Positions 41,295-49,438 of a DNA stretch of 64,000 nt are shown here, in pieces. Within the stretch, counting starts at the first letter, position 1, and every line of letters begins with the position of its first letter. Where the stretch lies: contig NZ_DBGCTQ010000107.1 of NCBI RefSeq assembly GCF_048388525.1, positions 23,975-87,974 on the forward strand, read 5' to 3'. A program made the position numbers and the translations under genes. Under the pieces are notes generated by a model that saw nothing but the letters and a program-made list of their open reading frames with translations, did not search any database and was not told the DNA's origin. The DNA comes from BQOK01 sp048388525. Its GTDB lineage: Bacteria; Bacillota; Clostridia; Oscillospirales; Ruminococcaceae.

Positions 41295-42587
41295 TCAAAG
41301 CTCCTGCCGGCTCTCGATGGCGAGAGGCGGGAAGTGGATGCGGCCCCAGCCCGCCGACCACTCGGGAATGGTGAGGTCGGTGTTCACCACCTCGAAGGCG
41401 AATTCCTGGTTGGGTTTATCCAGGCAGACCGAGCTGGCCAGGGTCTTTTCGAAGACGTCCACAAAAAAATGGTACTGCCCCTCGCCCAGGAGGGCCGGGT
41501 CAAACGTGACAGTGGTGGTGTAGGTGCGGCCGGGCTCGCAGGGGCCGAGATCCACCGGATGGGTGATGCCCACCGGGCTGCTGTCGCGGAAGTGCAGGTT
41601 GAACTTCAGGTTGACCCCCGAGAAGGGCTCGCTCACATGCCATTTCAGTTCCACCCGGACGGGCTCGGTGGTGCGGAACACGCTGCTCTCCTTGCCGGGG
41701 AAGTTCAGTTCTTCCAGGAAAAAGCGTACACCGGAGTTCTGGGTGAGGCGCCCCGAGTCCCGCAGGTCGTAATGGGTCACATTCACGTCGGTGGTATCCA
41801 TGTAAATGGCGATGGCGTCCTCCACATTGCCGTCGAAGATGACCTTGCCCTGGTTCAGCACGATGCAGCGGGTGCACAGCTGGCGGATGGTGCTCATGTT
41901 GTGGCTGACATAGAGGACCGTGCGGCCCTCCTGGCCGGCCACATCGCTCATTTTGCCCAGGCATTTTTGCTGGAATTTCATGTCGCCCACCGCCAGGACC
42001 TCGTCCATGACCATGATCTCGGAGTCGAGATGGGCGGCCACCGCGAAGGCCAGCTTGACGAACATGCCGCTGGAATAGCGCTTGACCGGGGTGTCGATGA
42101 AATCGCCGCATTCGGAGAATTCAATGATCTGATCCAGCTTGGCGTCCACTTCGGCCCGGGTCATGCCCAGGATGGTGCCGTTCATATAGATATTCTCGCG
42201 GCCGGTCATCTCGTTGTTGAAGCCGGTGCCCACCTCCAGCATGCTGGCAATGCGGCCCTTGAGCCGGATTTCGCCCTCAGTAGGGGCGGTGATGCGGCTG
42301 AGCAGTTTTAAAAGAGTGGATTTACCTGCCCCGTTGCGGCCGATGATGCCCAGGGCCTCGCCCTTGTAAACGGTCAGGTCCACGCCGTTGAGGGCCATGA
42401 AGGTCTGGCCGAACAGGCGGGTGTCGGTGCCGATTTTGACGTTGGGATCCTCTTTGCCGCGCTTGCGGGCCCACCAGCTTTGCAGGTCTGCGGTGAGGGT
42501 GCCGCCGCCGATCTGGCCGAGGCGATACTGCTTTTTCAGGCCGGTTACCTGGATCACAGGCTCCCGGGCGGTGCTTTGTAATGCCAT
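41295..42587 (-). CDS. Wzt/TagH-type polysaccharide ABC transporter ATP-binding protein
   Basis: The 430-residue protein has an N-terminal ATPase domain (Walker A GRNGAGKST at about 83-91, signature YSSGM, Walker B IMVMDEVLAVGD, then VSHNMSTIRQLC) and a C-terminal domain of about 140 residues (RVELKWHVSEPFSGVNLKFNLHF) like the Wzt glycan-binding domain that recognises a finished chain end. It powers export of a lipid-linked polymer with the permease encoded 20 bases upstream. A terminal Kdo-like cap added by the next gene's product would be a logical recognition mark; this is inference. Confidence 0.93.
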   Translation of the reverse strand: MALQSTAREPVIQVTGLKKQYRLGQIGGGTLTADLQSWWARKRGKEDPNVKIGTDTRLFGQTFMALNGVDLTVYKGEALGIIGRNGAGKSTLLKLLSRITAPTEGEIRLKGRIASMLEVGTGFNNEMTGRENIYMNGTILGMTRAEVDAKLDQIIEFSECGDFIDTPVKRYSSGMFVKLAFAVAAHLDSEIMVMDEVLAVGDMKFQQKCLGKMSDVAGQEGRTVLYVSHNMSTIRQLCTRCIVLNQGKVIFDGNVEDAIAIYMDTTDVNVTHYDLRDSGRLTQNSGVRFFLEELNFPGKESSVFRTTEPVRVELKWHVSEPFSGVNLKFNLHFRDSSPVGITHPVDLGPCEPGRTYTTTVTFDPALLGEGQYHFFVDVFEKTLASSVCLDKPNQEFAFEVVNTDLTIPEWSAGWGRIHFPPLAIESRQEL

Positions 42588-42607
42588 ATGCGTGTGTTCC
42601 TCCCGGT

Positions 42608-43480
42608 TTATACCGTGTCCATAAAGGTTTTTTCAATGCGGCTGAACAGGATGACCCCCACCAGCAGCAGCAGGACGGTGAGCCCCAGGCTCCACCACAG
42701 GCTGCCCACGTTTACCGTGCCGCAGCCCAGCAGGGCCTTGCGGAACACCTGCACGGGCGCGGTCATGGGATTGATGTTCACAATCAAGCGCAGGGTGGGC
42801 TGGTTGAACAGACTGTCCATGGAATAGACCACGGGGGTGGCGTACATCCAGAGCTGCACACCAAAGCCCACCGCGATGGCGAGATCCCGGTATTTGGTGG
42901 TGAGGCTGGAAACGATGATGCCGACACCGAGGCCCAGCATCATGACCTGCACCAGCAGGAGGGGAAGGTAAAGAGCCCAGAGAGTCATGGCAATGCGGCC
43001 GGCGCCGGGATCAAGGAAGAAAAAGTACAGCCAGAAGCACAGGAACATGGCAAACTGGATGAAAAAGTTCACCAGTGCCGACAGCACCTGCGACAGGGGG
43101 GTGACCAGCCGGGGGAAATAGACCTTGCCGAACATGCCGGCGTTGGCCACAAAGGTGTTGGCCGTGTTGTTGATGCAGGAGGCGAACATGCCCCAGAGGG
43201 TGTTGCCCGCCATGATGAACAAAAAGCTGGGCGCGCCCTCGGTGGGAAGGCCGGCGATGGTGCCGAAGATTACATTGAATAAAACTGTGGTGATAAGCGG
43301 ATTGAGCAGGATCCACAGCGGCCCCAGGATGGTCTGCTTGTACATCACGGTGAAATTGCGCTTGACAAACAGAAGCACCAGGTCGCGATAATGCCACAGA
43401 TCCCTGAAGTCGATATCAAACCAGCCGCTGCGGGGGCGGATGATGGTAGTCCATTCGGTGGATTGCCTTGTTTTGCCCAT
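42608..43480 (-). CDS. Wzm/TagG-type ABC-2 polysaccharide permease
   Basis: The 290-residue ABC-2 permease has an amphipathic N-terminus (RPRSGWFDIDFRDLWHYRDLVLLFVKRNFTVMYKQTILGPLWILLNPL) and six hydrophobic segments, ending NPMTAPVQVFRKALLG. This is the classic glycan exporter pattern. AAAGGAG lies 7 bases before the ATG. It has its own promoter (43528-43556), so the exporter and the ulosonate cassette can be expressed apart from the glycosyltransferase array upstream. Confidence 0.93.
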   Translation of the reverse strand: MGKTRQSTEWTTIIRPRSGWFDIDFRDLWHYRDLVLLFVKRNFTVMYKQTILGPLWILLNPLITTVLFNVIFGTIAGLPTEGAPSFLFIMAGNTLWGMFASCINNTANTFVANAGMFGKVYFPRLVTPLSQVLSALVNFFIQFAMFLCFWLYFFFLDPGAGRIAMTLWALYLPLLLVQVMMLGLGVGIIVSSLTTKYRDLAIAVGFGVQLWMYATPVVYSMDSLFNQPTLRLIVNINPMTAPVQVFRKALLGCGTVNVGSLWWSLGLTVLLLLVGVILFSRIEKTFMDTV

Positions 43481-43527
43481 GGGGACACTCCTTTAGGCGC
43501 GGCGGCGCCCGCGTTTTTTAACATCTT

Positions 43528-43556
43528 ATTATAGCACAGAACGCTCGAAATGACAA
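43528..43556 (-). promoter_or_regulatory. Internal promoter before the ABC exporter genes
   Basis: On the minus strand TTGTCA (43551-43556), 17 bases, TATAAT (43528-43533), preceded by TGTGC as in the 30931-30959 promoter. It lies between the stop of the 43578 gene and the permease start. Confidence 0.8.
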
Positions 43557-43577
43557 AATAAGCGGGGCGAAATGCTT

Positions 43578-44672
43578 TTACACGGGGGCGGGGCTGCCGG
43601 GATGAAGCCTGCGGTGGATGGCGTAGCCCACCCAGTAGCGCCGGTAGTAGCCGTTGATGCCCTCGCGCTCCTGCCAGGCGCCGATGCGGCGGATGGCCCA
43701 CAGCCATTTGAGACGAAAGGGCCAGGCGTAGGGCGAATAGTAGTGCCGCCGGAAAAAGAGGGCGGTGAGCCGGATGATGGAGGGGTTTTTGAGAACCCCC
43801 CTCGCCGCGGCGCGGCGCCGGGCGTTGGAAACACCCGGCTGGGTGAGCAGGGCATGGAGGCCCACGCCCACCGTGCGCATATAATTGTGCAGGATGGCGT
43901 ATTCATCCTGCTCCGGCATGTGAAAGAATTCGCGGTTTTGCGCTAAAAGCGCCTCGAAGACCCGGCTCCAGCAAACGCAGAAGTCCGGCGGGAAGCGGCG
44001 GGACAGGCTGCCCGCCTTGCCGTTGTTGTCGTAGAAATAGAGCGGGTCGGGCAGATAGCGAAAGCAGCTGCCGGGCCGGGCGGAGAAGAGCGCCCGGGCG
44101 TAGCGGAAGACGAATTCCAGATCTTCGCCCATCTCCAGGCTTTCATCAAAAAAGATGCCCTGCTGCAGAAGGGCCGTGTCGAACAGCATGGCCCAAACTG
44201 CGCCCAGCTTTGCGCTGATATAGAGCCGGCCGATCTGAGAAGGCGCGAAAGCTTGAGGGGGCTCGGTGACGGGGCCGGTGTGCAGGAGGGAGCGCTCGTC
44301 GGCATAGTTCCAGAACACAAAGTCGCCCGGATGGGCCGCCGCGGCCTCCACCGCCGTTTGCAGCAGATAGGGGGAGACAAGATCGTCGGAATCGACAAAA
44401 ACGAGATAGCGGCCCTTTGCGGCCCGGATGCCCGCGTTGCGGGCGCTGGAGGCGCCGCCGTTTGTTTGGTGCAGCGCGCGCACCCGGCCGTCGCGGGAGG
44501 CAAAGCCGTCGCACAGGGCGCCGGAGCCGTCCGGGCTGCCGTCGTCCACCAGGATGCACTCGAAATCGCGGAAGGTCTGGGCCAGCAGGCTTTCCACACA
44601 GCGGGGCAGCCAGGCCTCCGCCTTGTAGACCGGCACCACCACGCTGACCGCGGGGAAATGGGGTGTTTCCAT
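43578..44672 (-). CDS. GT2 glycosyltransferase
   Basis: The 364-residue GT-A enzyme has VSVVVPVYKAEAWLPRCVESLL, LVDDGSPDGSG, NGGASSARNAGIRAAKGRY and the metal site FVDSDD. The C-terminal half is shared only loosely with its neighbours and ends YYRRYWVGYAIHRR, a version of the YW-GY tail seen in several paralogs here. AAAAAGGAGG precedes the ATG. It is the last gene of the glycosyltransferase array before the exporter promoter. Donor and acceptor cannot be read from sequence. Confidence 0.9.
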   Translation of the reverse strand: METPHFPAVSVVVPVYKAEAWLPRCVESLLAQTFRDFECILVDDGSPDGSGALCDGFASRDGRVRALHQTNGGASSARNAGIRAAKGRYLVFVDSDDLVSPYLLQTAVEAAAAHPGDFVFWNYADERSLLHTGPVTEPPQAFAPSQIGRLYISAKLGAVWAMLFDTALLQQGIFFDESLEMGEDLEFVFRYARALFSARPGSCFRYLPDPLYFYDNNGKAGSLSRRFPPDFCVCWSRVFEALLAQNREFFHMPEQDEYAILHNYMRTVGVGLHALLTQPGVSNARRRAAARGVLKNPSIIRLTALFFRRHYYSPYAWPFRLKWLWAIRRIGAWQEREGINGYYRRYWVGYAIHRRLHPGSPAPV

Positions 44673-44708
44673 GCGCGTGCCCTCCTTTTTGAAAGGGATG
44701 AAGAAAAC

Positions 44709-45764
44709 TTACAGCCGCTGCCAGCCCCGGGCCAGCAGATAGTAGCCCAGCCAGTAGCATTTCCAGTAAAGAGCGGGGCGCTGCTCCCGCCAGCGCAGCA
44801 TGGCCCGGGCGAGCCATGCCCAGTGCAGCCGCAGCGGCAGGTAAAAATCGGTATACCAGCGATTTTGGCGGAGCCAATCCAGCATTTCAGCCAGCTCGGG
44901 GGACTGCCAGCATTCCGAGGTGGGCTCGCCGTTCTGCTTTGCCAAAGTAAGGCCGAACACCACCGGCCGCAGGATGCGGTTCATGCATTGGGCGATCTGG
45001 TGGGGCTCCTGTTCGTAGAAGGGGGCAAATGCCGATTTTACCCGGTTGAAGAAAGCAAATTGCTTTTGACAGTAGTGTGCGTGGTTGCCCTGCCATTTGG
45101 AAACGCTTTTCTCGTTTTCCAGATTCCAGTAATACAGTGGGGCTTCGATCTGGCGCACGCCGCCGCCCGGATGCAGAGCGAAAAAGGCGGGAAGAAAGCG
45201 GGCTATGAAGTCGAAATCCTCGCCGCCGCCCACCATGCCCTCGGTGAACAGGGCGGGCATGGAGCGAAGCACCTCGGTGGGCAGAAGCTTGTTCCACACA
45301 TAGATGAAAAGGTCGCTGGCGAAATAGCGCAGCGTTTCGCTGCGGCCAAAGCAGGTGGTGGAGTAAGAACCGGGCTGGGCGGCGAACGCTTCGGGACTGC
45401 GGGTAAAGGGCCATACGATCAACTGATCGGGATGGGCCTGCTGTTCGGCCAGCGCCCATTCCAGGGTGCGGGGGGCCAGTTGATCGTCCTGGTCGCACAG
45501 CACGACGAACCGGCCTTTCGCGGCCCGGATGCCCGCGTTGCGGGCGCTGCACACCCCCGCATTTTTTTGGTGGATCACCGAAAACCGGGCATCGCGACGA
45601 ACCTGTTCGTCGCAGACGGCTCGGGAGCCGTCTGAGGAGCCATCGTCCACCAAAATACATTCAAAGTTGGAGAAGGTTTGCGCGGCAATGGAGGCGAACA
45701 GCGCCGGCAGGCATTCTTTTACATTGTAGACGGGCACCGCGATGGAAACAACGGGAGTGGGCAT
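44709..45764 (-). CDS. GT2 glycosyltransferase
   Basis: The 351-residue protein has VSIAVPVYNVKECLPALFASI, LVDDGSSDGSRA, NAGVCSARNAGIRAAKGRF and LCDQDD at the metal site, where Gln replaces the usual Ser. The tail ALYWKCYWLGYYLLARGWQRL closely matches that of the 48378 gene, although these are not adjacent. AAAGGCGG precedes the ATG, which begins 1 base after the remnant gene upstream. Confidence 0.9.
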   Translation of the reverse strand: MPTPVVSIAVPVYNVKECLPALFASIAAQTFSNFECILVDDGSSDGSRAVCDEQVRRDARFSVIHQKNAGVCSARNAGIRAAKGRFVVLCDQDDQLAPRTLEWALAEQQAHPDQLIVWPFTRSPEAFAAQPGSYSTTCFGRSETLRYFASDLFIYVWNKLLPTEVLRSMPALFTEGMVGGGEDFDFIARFLPAFFALHPGGGVRQIEAPLYYWNLENEKSVSKWQGNHAHYCQKQFAFFNRVKSAFAPFYEQEPHQIAQCMNRILRPVVFGLTLAKQNGEPTSECWQSPELAEMLDWLRQNRWYTDFYLPLRLHWAWLARAMLRWREQRPALYWKCYWLGYYLLARGWQRL

Positions 45765-45765
45765 G

Positions 45766-46178
45766 TTACTGTTCCGCCTTTCTTTTAGGCAACAGGCGAC
45801 GGATCGCCTGGCCGCCCCAATAGAATTTGTTCTTGATCCACAGCCAGGCGCGGATGGTTTTTATATACCAGGGCTTGTAGCAGTTGCGCGCCAGAAAGAA
45901 CGCGGGGCAAACAAGGCCGTGGTTCGCACAAAACCGCATGGCCGGCCAGACGCGATATTGCCTGCAGAGGGCCAAAAGCCGCCGGGTGACGGGGAAGGAA
46001 AGACAGCTTTGGACCGCCTGGCGGCGCCGGGCGGGGAAGAGGAATCGGTGGAGCCGTCGTCCACGAGGATACATTCGAAGTCACCGAGCGTTTGGGCGGT
46101 GATGCTTTCAAGGCAGCGGGACAGATAAGCCTCCACATTATAGACGGGAACGATCATGGATATAAGAGGAGAAGACAT
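45766..46178 (-). pseudogene. GT2 remnant with large internal deletion and frame change
   Basis: An intact ribosome site (AAAGGG) and start give MSSPLISMIVPVYNVEAYLSRC through ILVDDGSTDSS (to about 46037). The frame then changes and the remaining bases read as the last 85 or so residues of a GT2 paralog: SCLSFPVTRRLLALCRQYRVWPAM through FLARNCYKPWYIKTIRAWLWIKNKFYWGGQAIRRLL. That tail matches the C-terminus of the 46185-47270 protein. About 700 bases of the catalytic middle are missing, joined near 46040. It is surely inactive as a transferase. Confidence 0.85.
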
Positions 46179-46184
46179 GCGGAT

Positions 46185-47270
46185 TCAACCCTTTCCGCGG
46201 GCGAACAGGCCCTTGACTGCTTGCCAGCCCCAGTAAAATTTATTTTTTAGCCAAAGCCAAGCGCGGATGGTACCTGTATACCAGGGTTTATAACAGTTTC
46301 GGGCAAGGAATACGCACAGGCGCGCAAGGCCGTGCCGCGCGCAAAAGGTCATAGCGGGCCATACGCGGCAGCGGTGACACAGGGAGAGAAACTGCCGCAT
46401 ACAGGGCAGGGCAAGACAGGCACGGATTTTACACCAGCGCTCACGAGGGGGAGTTTCGGTTTCGAAGCGGGCACAGTCTGAAAGGAAGCCCAGCAGCACG
46501 AAGAGTTCATGGCGGCAAAAGGGTGCCCACAAAGAAAGGTCATTATCGCAGAGCTGATGGAACAGCTCCAGAAGCTGGGGAAGTTGCTGAAACTCACAGG
46601 AAAGTTTGGCGGGGAAGTAATTTACCGTGAGGCTTCCGGGGCGCTGCTGCTCATAGAAATACAGAACCTGTGGGATAAAAAGGAAGTGAACTTGCCTCGC
46701 CTTGTTTAATATAGCCAGAAGATAACGGGTGGTAAAGTCCAGATCTTCAGCCCAGCGGACAGTCTCATCAAATCGCAGGTCAAAAGCGCAGAGCAGCTGG
46801 CGATTCCAGAGTTTGGACCAGGCGGAGGGGAAATCACCGGCATCGAAAAGCTGAGCGGCGGTCTGGGATTCCGAAGACGGGTGGAGTTGTGGCAAGGCCT
46901 CGGGAAACGGACCGTGTTTCCAGCAGACCAAGGTGTTTGGCGGCGCTTGGGCCTGCACGGACAAGGCCAGTTCCAGGGTTTGGGGATGCAGGGCGTCATC
47001 GCTGTCACAAAAGACTACCCAATCCGCCTTTGCCACAGCGAGCCCCGCATTGCGGGCGCTGGAAAGACCGCCGTTGGGTTTATGAATCGCACGAAAGCGC
47101 GCGTCGCGCGCGGCCCAGCCGTCACAGATGGCGCCGCAGCCATCCGGGCTGCCGTCGTCCACCAGAATGCACTCGAAATCGCGGAAGGTCTGGGCGGCGA
47201 TGCTTTCCAGGCAGCGCGGCAGCCAGGTTTCAACCTTATAGATGGGAACAACAATGCTCACCTGGGGCAT
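46185..47270 (-). CDS. GT2 glycosyltransferase
   Basis: The 361-residue protein has VSIVVPIYKVETWLPRCLESI, LVDDGSPDGCG, NGGLSSARNAGLAVAKADW and FCDSDDALHPQTLELAL. The C-terminus (RVWPAMTFCARHG, ARNCYKPWYTGTIRAWLWLKNKFYWGWQAV) is the intact counterpart of the tail of the adjacent remnant gene. AAGGAG lies 8 bases before the ATG. The DNA of the middle part is less GC-rich than that of neighbouring genes, which may mean later acquisition. Confidence 0.9.
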   Translation of the reverse strand: MPQVSIVVPIYKVETWLPRCLESIAAQTFRDFECILVDDGSPDGCGAICDGWAARDARFRAIHKPNGGLSSARNAGLAVAKADWVVFCDSDDALHPQTLELALSVQAQAPPNTLVCWKHGPFPEALPQLHPSSESQTAAQLFDAGDFPSAWSKLWNRQLLCAFDLRFDETVRWAEDLDFTTRYLLAILNKARQVHFLFIPQVLYFYEQQRPGSLTVNYFPAKLSCEFQQLPQLLELFHQLCDNDLSLWAPFCRHELFVLLGFLSDCARFETETPPRERWCKIRACLALPCMRQFLSLCHRCRVWPAMTFCARHGLARLCVFLARNCYKPWYTGTIRAWLWLKNKFYWGWQAVKGLFARGKG

Positions 47271-47282
47271 AAGCTCATCTCC

Positions 47283-48350
47283 TTAGGATTCGTTTTTGCG
47301 CAGGCTGCGGTAACCGGTCCAGTATACGTTCGCATAGAGGGCAGGCCGCGTTTCACAAATGTGGAACCACCATTTCACGCCGCCCGCCCAGCGCAGGCGC
47401 AGAAAGGTCAGAAACAGATTGTGAACCCGCTGCTGGCGGTGCCACTGCCAAATCTCCTGAAGCTCAGGGATCTGCCACAGGCGCGCGATCTCCTGCCGTG
47501 GCTGGGGCAGTTGGCAGAGCCCATAGGCGATGCTTTGCAGGGTGGCGCTCATCACCAGGGCGATATCTGGGGCCGGATAGCAAAAGAAGGGCTCAAACAC
47601 AGATTTGGTCTCGGCATAGAGCCGCAGCTGGAGCCGGCAGTAATCGCTGAAATCCCTCTGATAGGTGGCGCCGGTGGTGTGGGTGATGCTGCCGGTGTTC
47701 GACTGGTTGTAATAATAAAGGGGCAGGTCGATCTGGCAAATGCCCGCATCCGGATTGCCTGCAAAAAACCGAGGCCAGAACTGATTGAAGAAATCGTAAT
47801 CTTCGGAGTTATGCAGGGCTTCGTTGAATTGAATCGCCTCTTGACGGAGAAAACCCAGAGGATAGAGCTTGTTTGAAGGAGAATTGAAAAGCTGCCGGTC
47901 AGAGAAGTAGCGCAGCAATTGAGATTGGGAAAAACAAGTGATGGAAAGGGAATCAGACCCAGGAAAATCCACAGCCCAATCGGCCGGATCGAAGGTAAAG
48001 CGCCAGGCGATCAGGTCCTGGGGATGAAGCTTTTGGGTTTCCAGGGCCAACTCTAAGAGGCGGGGATGGAGCGCGTCGTCGCCGTCGCAAAAGACGAGCC
48101 AGTGGCCCTGGGAGAGTTTCATGCCGCTGTTGCGGGCGGAGGACACACCGCCGTTCTTTTGGTGGATCACCCGAAAGCGCGGGTCCTGCCGGGCCTGCTC
48201 ATCGCAGAGGGCGCCCGAGCCGTCGGGGGAGCCGTCGTCCACCAGGATGCATTCGAAATCCTTGAAAGTTTGGGCGGCGATGCTGGCGAGGCACTGGGGC
48301 AGAAAGGCCTCGACGTTATAGATGGGAACGATGATGCTTACTTCAGGCAT
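47283..48350 (-). CDS. GT2 glycosyltransferase
   Basis: The 355-residue protein has VSIIVPIYNVEAFLPQCLASI, LVDDGSPDGSG, NGGVSSARNSGMKLSQGHW and FCDGDDALHPRLLELAL. The last residues YANVYWTGYRSLRKNES carry the YW-GY motif. AAAGGAG precedes the ATG. It is 12 bases from the next gene in the operon. Confidence 0.9.
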   Translation of the reverse strand: MPEVSIIVPIYNVEAFLPQCLASIAAQTFKDFECILVDDGSPDGSGALCDEQARQDPRFRVIHQKNGGVSSARNSGMKLSQGHWLVFCDGDDALHPRLLELALETQKLHPQDLIAWRFTFDPADWAVDFPGSDSLSITCFSQSQLLRYFSDRQLFNSPSNKLYPLGFLRQEAIQFNEALHNSEDYDFFNQFWPRFFAGNPDAGICQIDLPLYYYNQSNTGSITHTTGATYQRDFSDYCRLQLRLYAETKSVFEPFFCYPAPDIALVMSATLQSIAYGLCQLPQPRQEIARLWQIPELQEIWQWHRQQRVHNLFLTFLRLRWAGGVKWWFHICETRPALYANVYWTGYRSLRKNES

Positions 48351-48377
48351 GGTTTCGGCTCTCCTTTGTTTTGTGAT

Positions 48378-49433
48378 TCAGTCCCGCTGCCAATTGCCGC
48401 CCAAAAGGTAATAGCCCAGCCAGTAAAATTTCCAGTACCACCACTTGTCGCTCTCGAAGGAGCGGAAGAGAAAGCACACGAGGCCGGTGCTGCCCAGGCG
48501 GTAGGGCAGGTAAAAGGGAGAGTAGACCTTGTTTTGTTTCATGCGGTCCAGGATGGCCGCCACCTCCGGCCGGCGCAGCACGGTTTGGCGCAGAGCCCTG
48601 CGCCGGGGCTTTGGGGTGGAGAGCACGCCGTAGGCCAGGGTGTGCAGGCAGCGGCGGTAAAGCGGGCCCTGCTGGGCCTGGGGGACACCGTAGACCCTGT
48701 CCATATCCCGGATGAGGTCGGTGAACATGGTGAGATGGCTTTCCAAAAAAGGCTGCGGGCGGTTGCTGACGCTGGCCTCGTTGCCGGTTTCGTAGTAGTA
48801 GAGCGGCTGCTCGAGATACCACACCCCCGCCTTGGGGTAAAGGGTGAACCAGGCATGGCAGTAGGCGTTGACAAAGGGGAGATCGTCGGTGCCGTCCTGG
48901 ATGGATTCATCAAAAAGGAGACCCTGCGCGTGCAGGAATTCCGTGTTGAACGCCTTGGCCCAGACATAGTGCATCGTGTCGGTGCGGTAAAAAAGGCCCA
49001 TCTCCTGCCGGGCATACCGCCGGTGTGGCCCCGAGGGGCCGGGGGCCATCCCGGCCCAGACATCGTGGAATTTCCAAGTGACCAAGTCGCTGCCGGCCTG
49101 GGCCAGGGCGGCAAAGATCGCCTCGAGGGCGTAGGGGCTGAGGCGGTCGTCCTGGTCTAAAAAGAGCAGCCAGCGGCCCCTGGCCTCGCGGATGCCGAAG
49201 TTGCGGGCGCTGGTGACCCCGCCGTTGAAGGTGTGGATCACCCGGATACGCCCATCGGCCAGGGCCAGCGCGTCGCACAGCTTGCCGCTGGCGTCCGGGC
49301 TGCCGTCGTCGACCAGGAGGTGCTCGTAGTCGACGAAGGTCTGGGCCAGGAGGCTTTTGACGCAGCCCTCTAAAAAATCGAGGCCCTTATAGACCGGGGT
49401 CACCACGGTGAAAAAGGGGCGGTCGGCGGGCAT
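48378..49433 (-). CDS. GT2 glycosyltransferase
   Basis: The 351-residue protein has FTVVTPVYKGLDFLEGCVKSLL, LVDDGSPDASG, NGGVTSARNFGIREARGRW and FLDQDDRLSPYALEAI. The end YWKFYWLGYYLLGGNWQRD matches the 44709 product. The ATG at 49433 is preferred because AAAGGA lies 8 bases upstream; an ATG three codons earlier would overlap that site. Confidence 0.9.
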   Translation of the reverse strand: MPADRPFFTVVTPVYKGLDFLEGCVKSLLAQTFVDYEHLLVDDGSPDASGKLCDALALADGRIRVIHTFNGGVTSARNFGIREARGRWLLFLDQDDRLSPYALEAIFAALAQAGSDLVTWKFHDVWAGMAPGPSGPHRRYARQEMGLFYRTDTMHYVWAKAFNTEFLHAQGLLFDESIQDGTDDLPFVNAYCHAWFTLYPKAGVWYLEQPLYYYETGNEASVSNRPQPFLESHLTMFTDLIRDMDRVYGVPQAQQGPLYRRCLHTLAYGVLSTPKPRRRALRQTVLRRPEVAAILDRMKQNKVYSPFYLPYRLGSTGLVCFLFRSFESDKWWYWKFYWLGYYLLGGNWQRD

Positions 49434-49438
49434 GGCGC

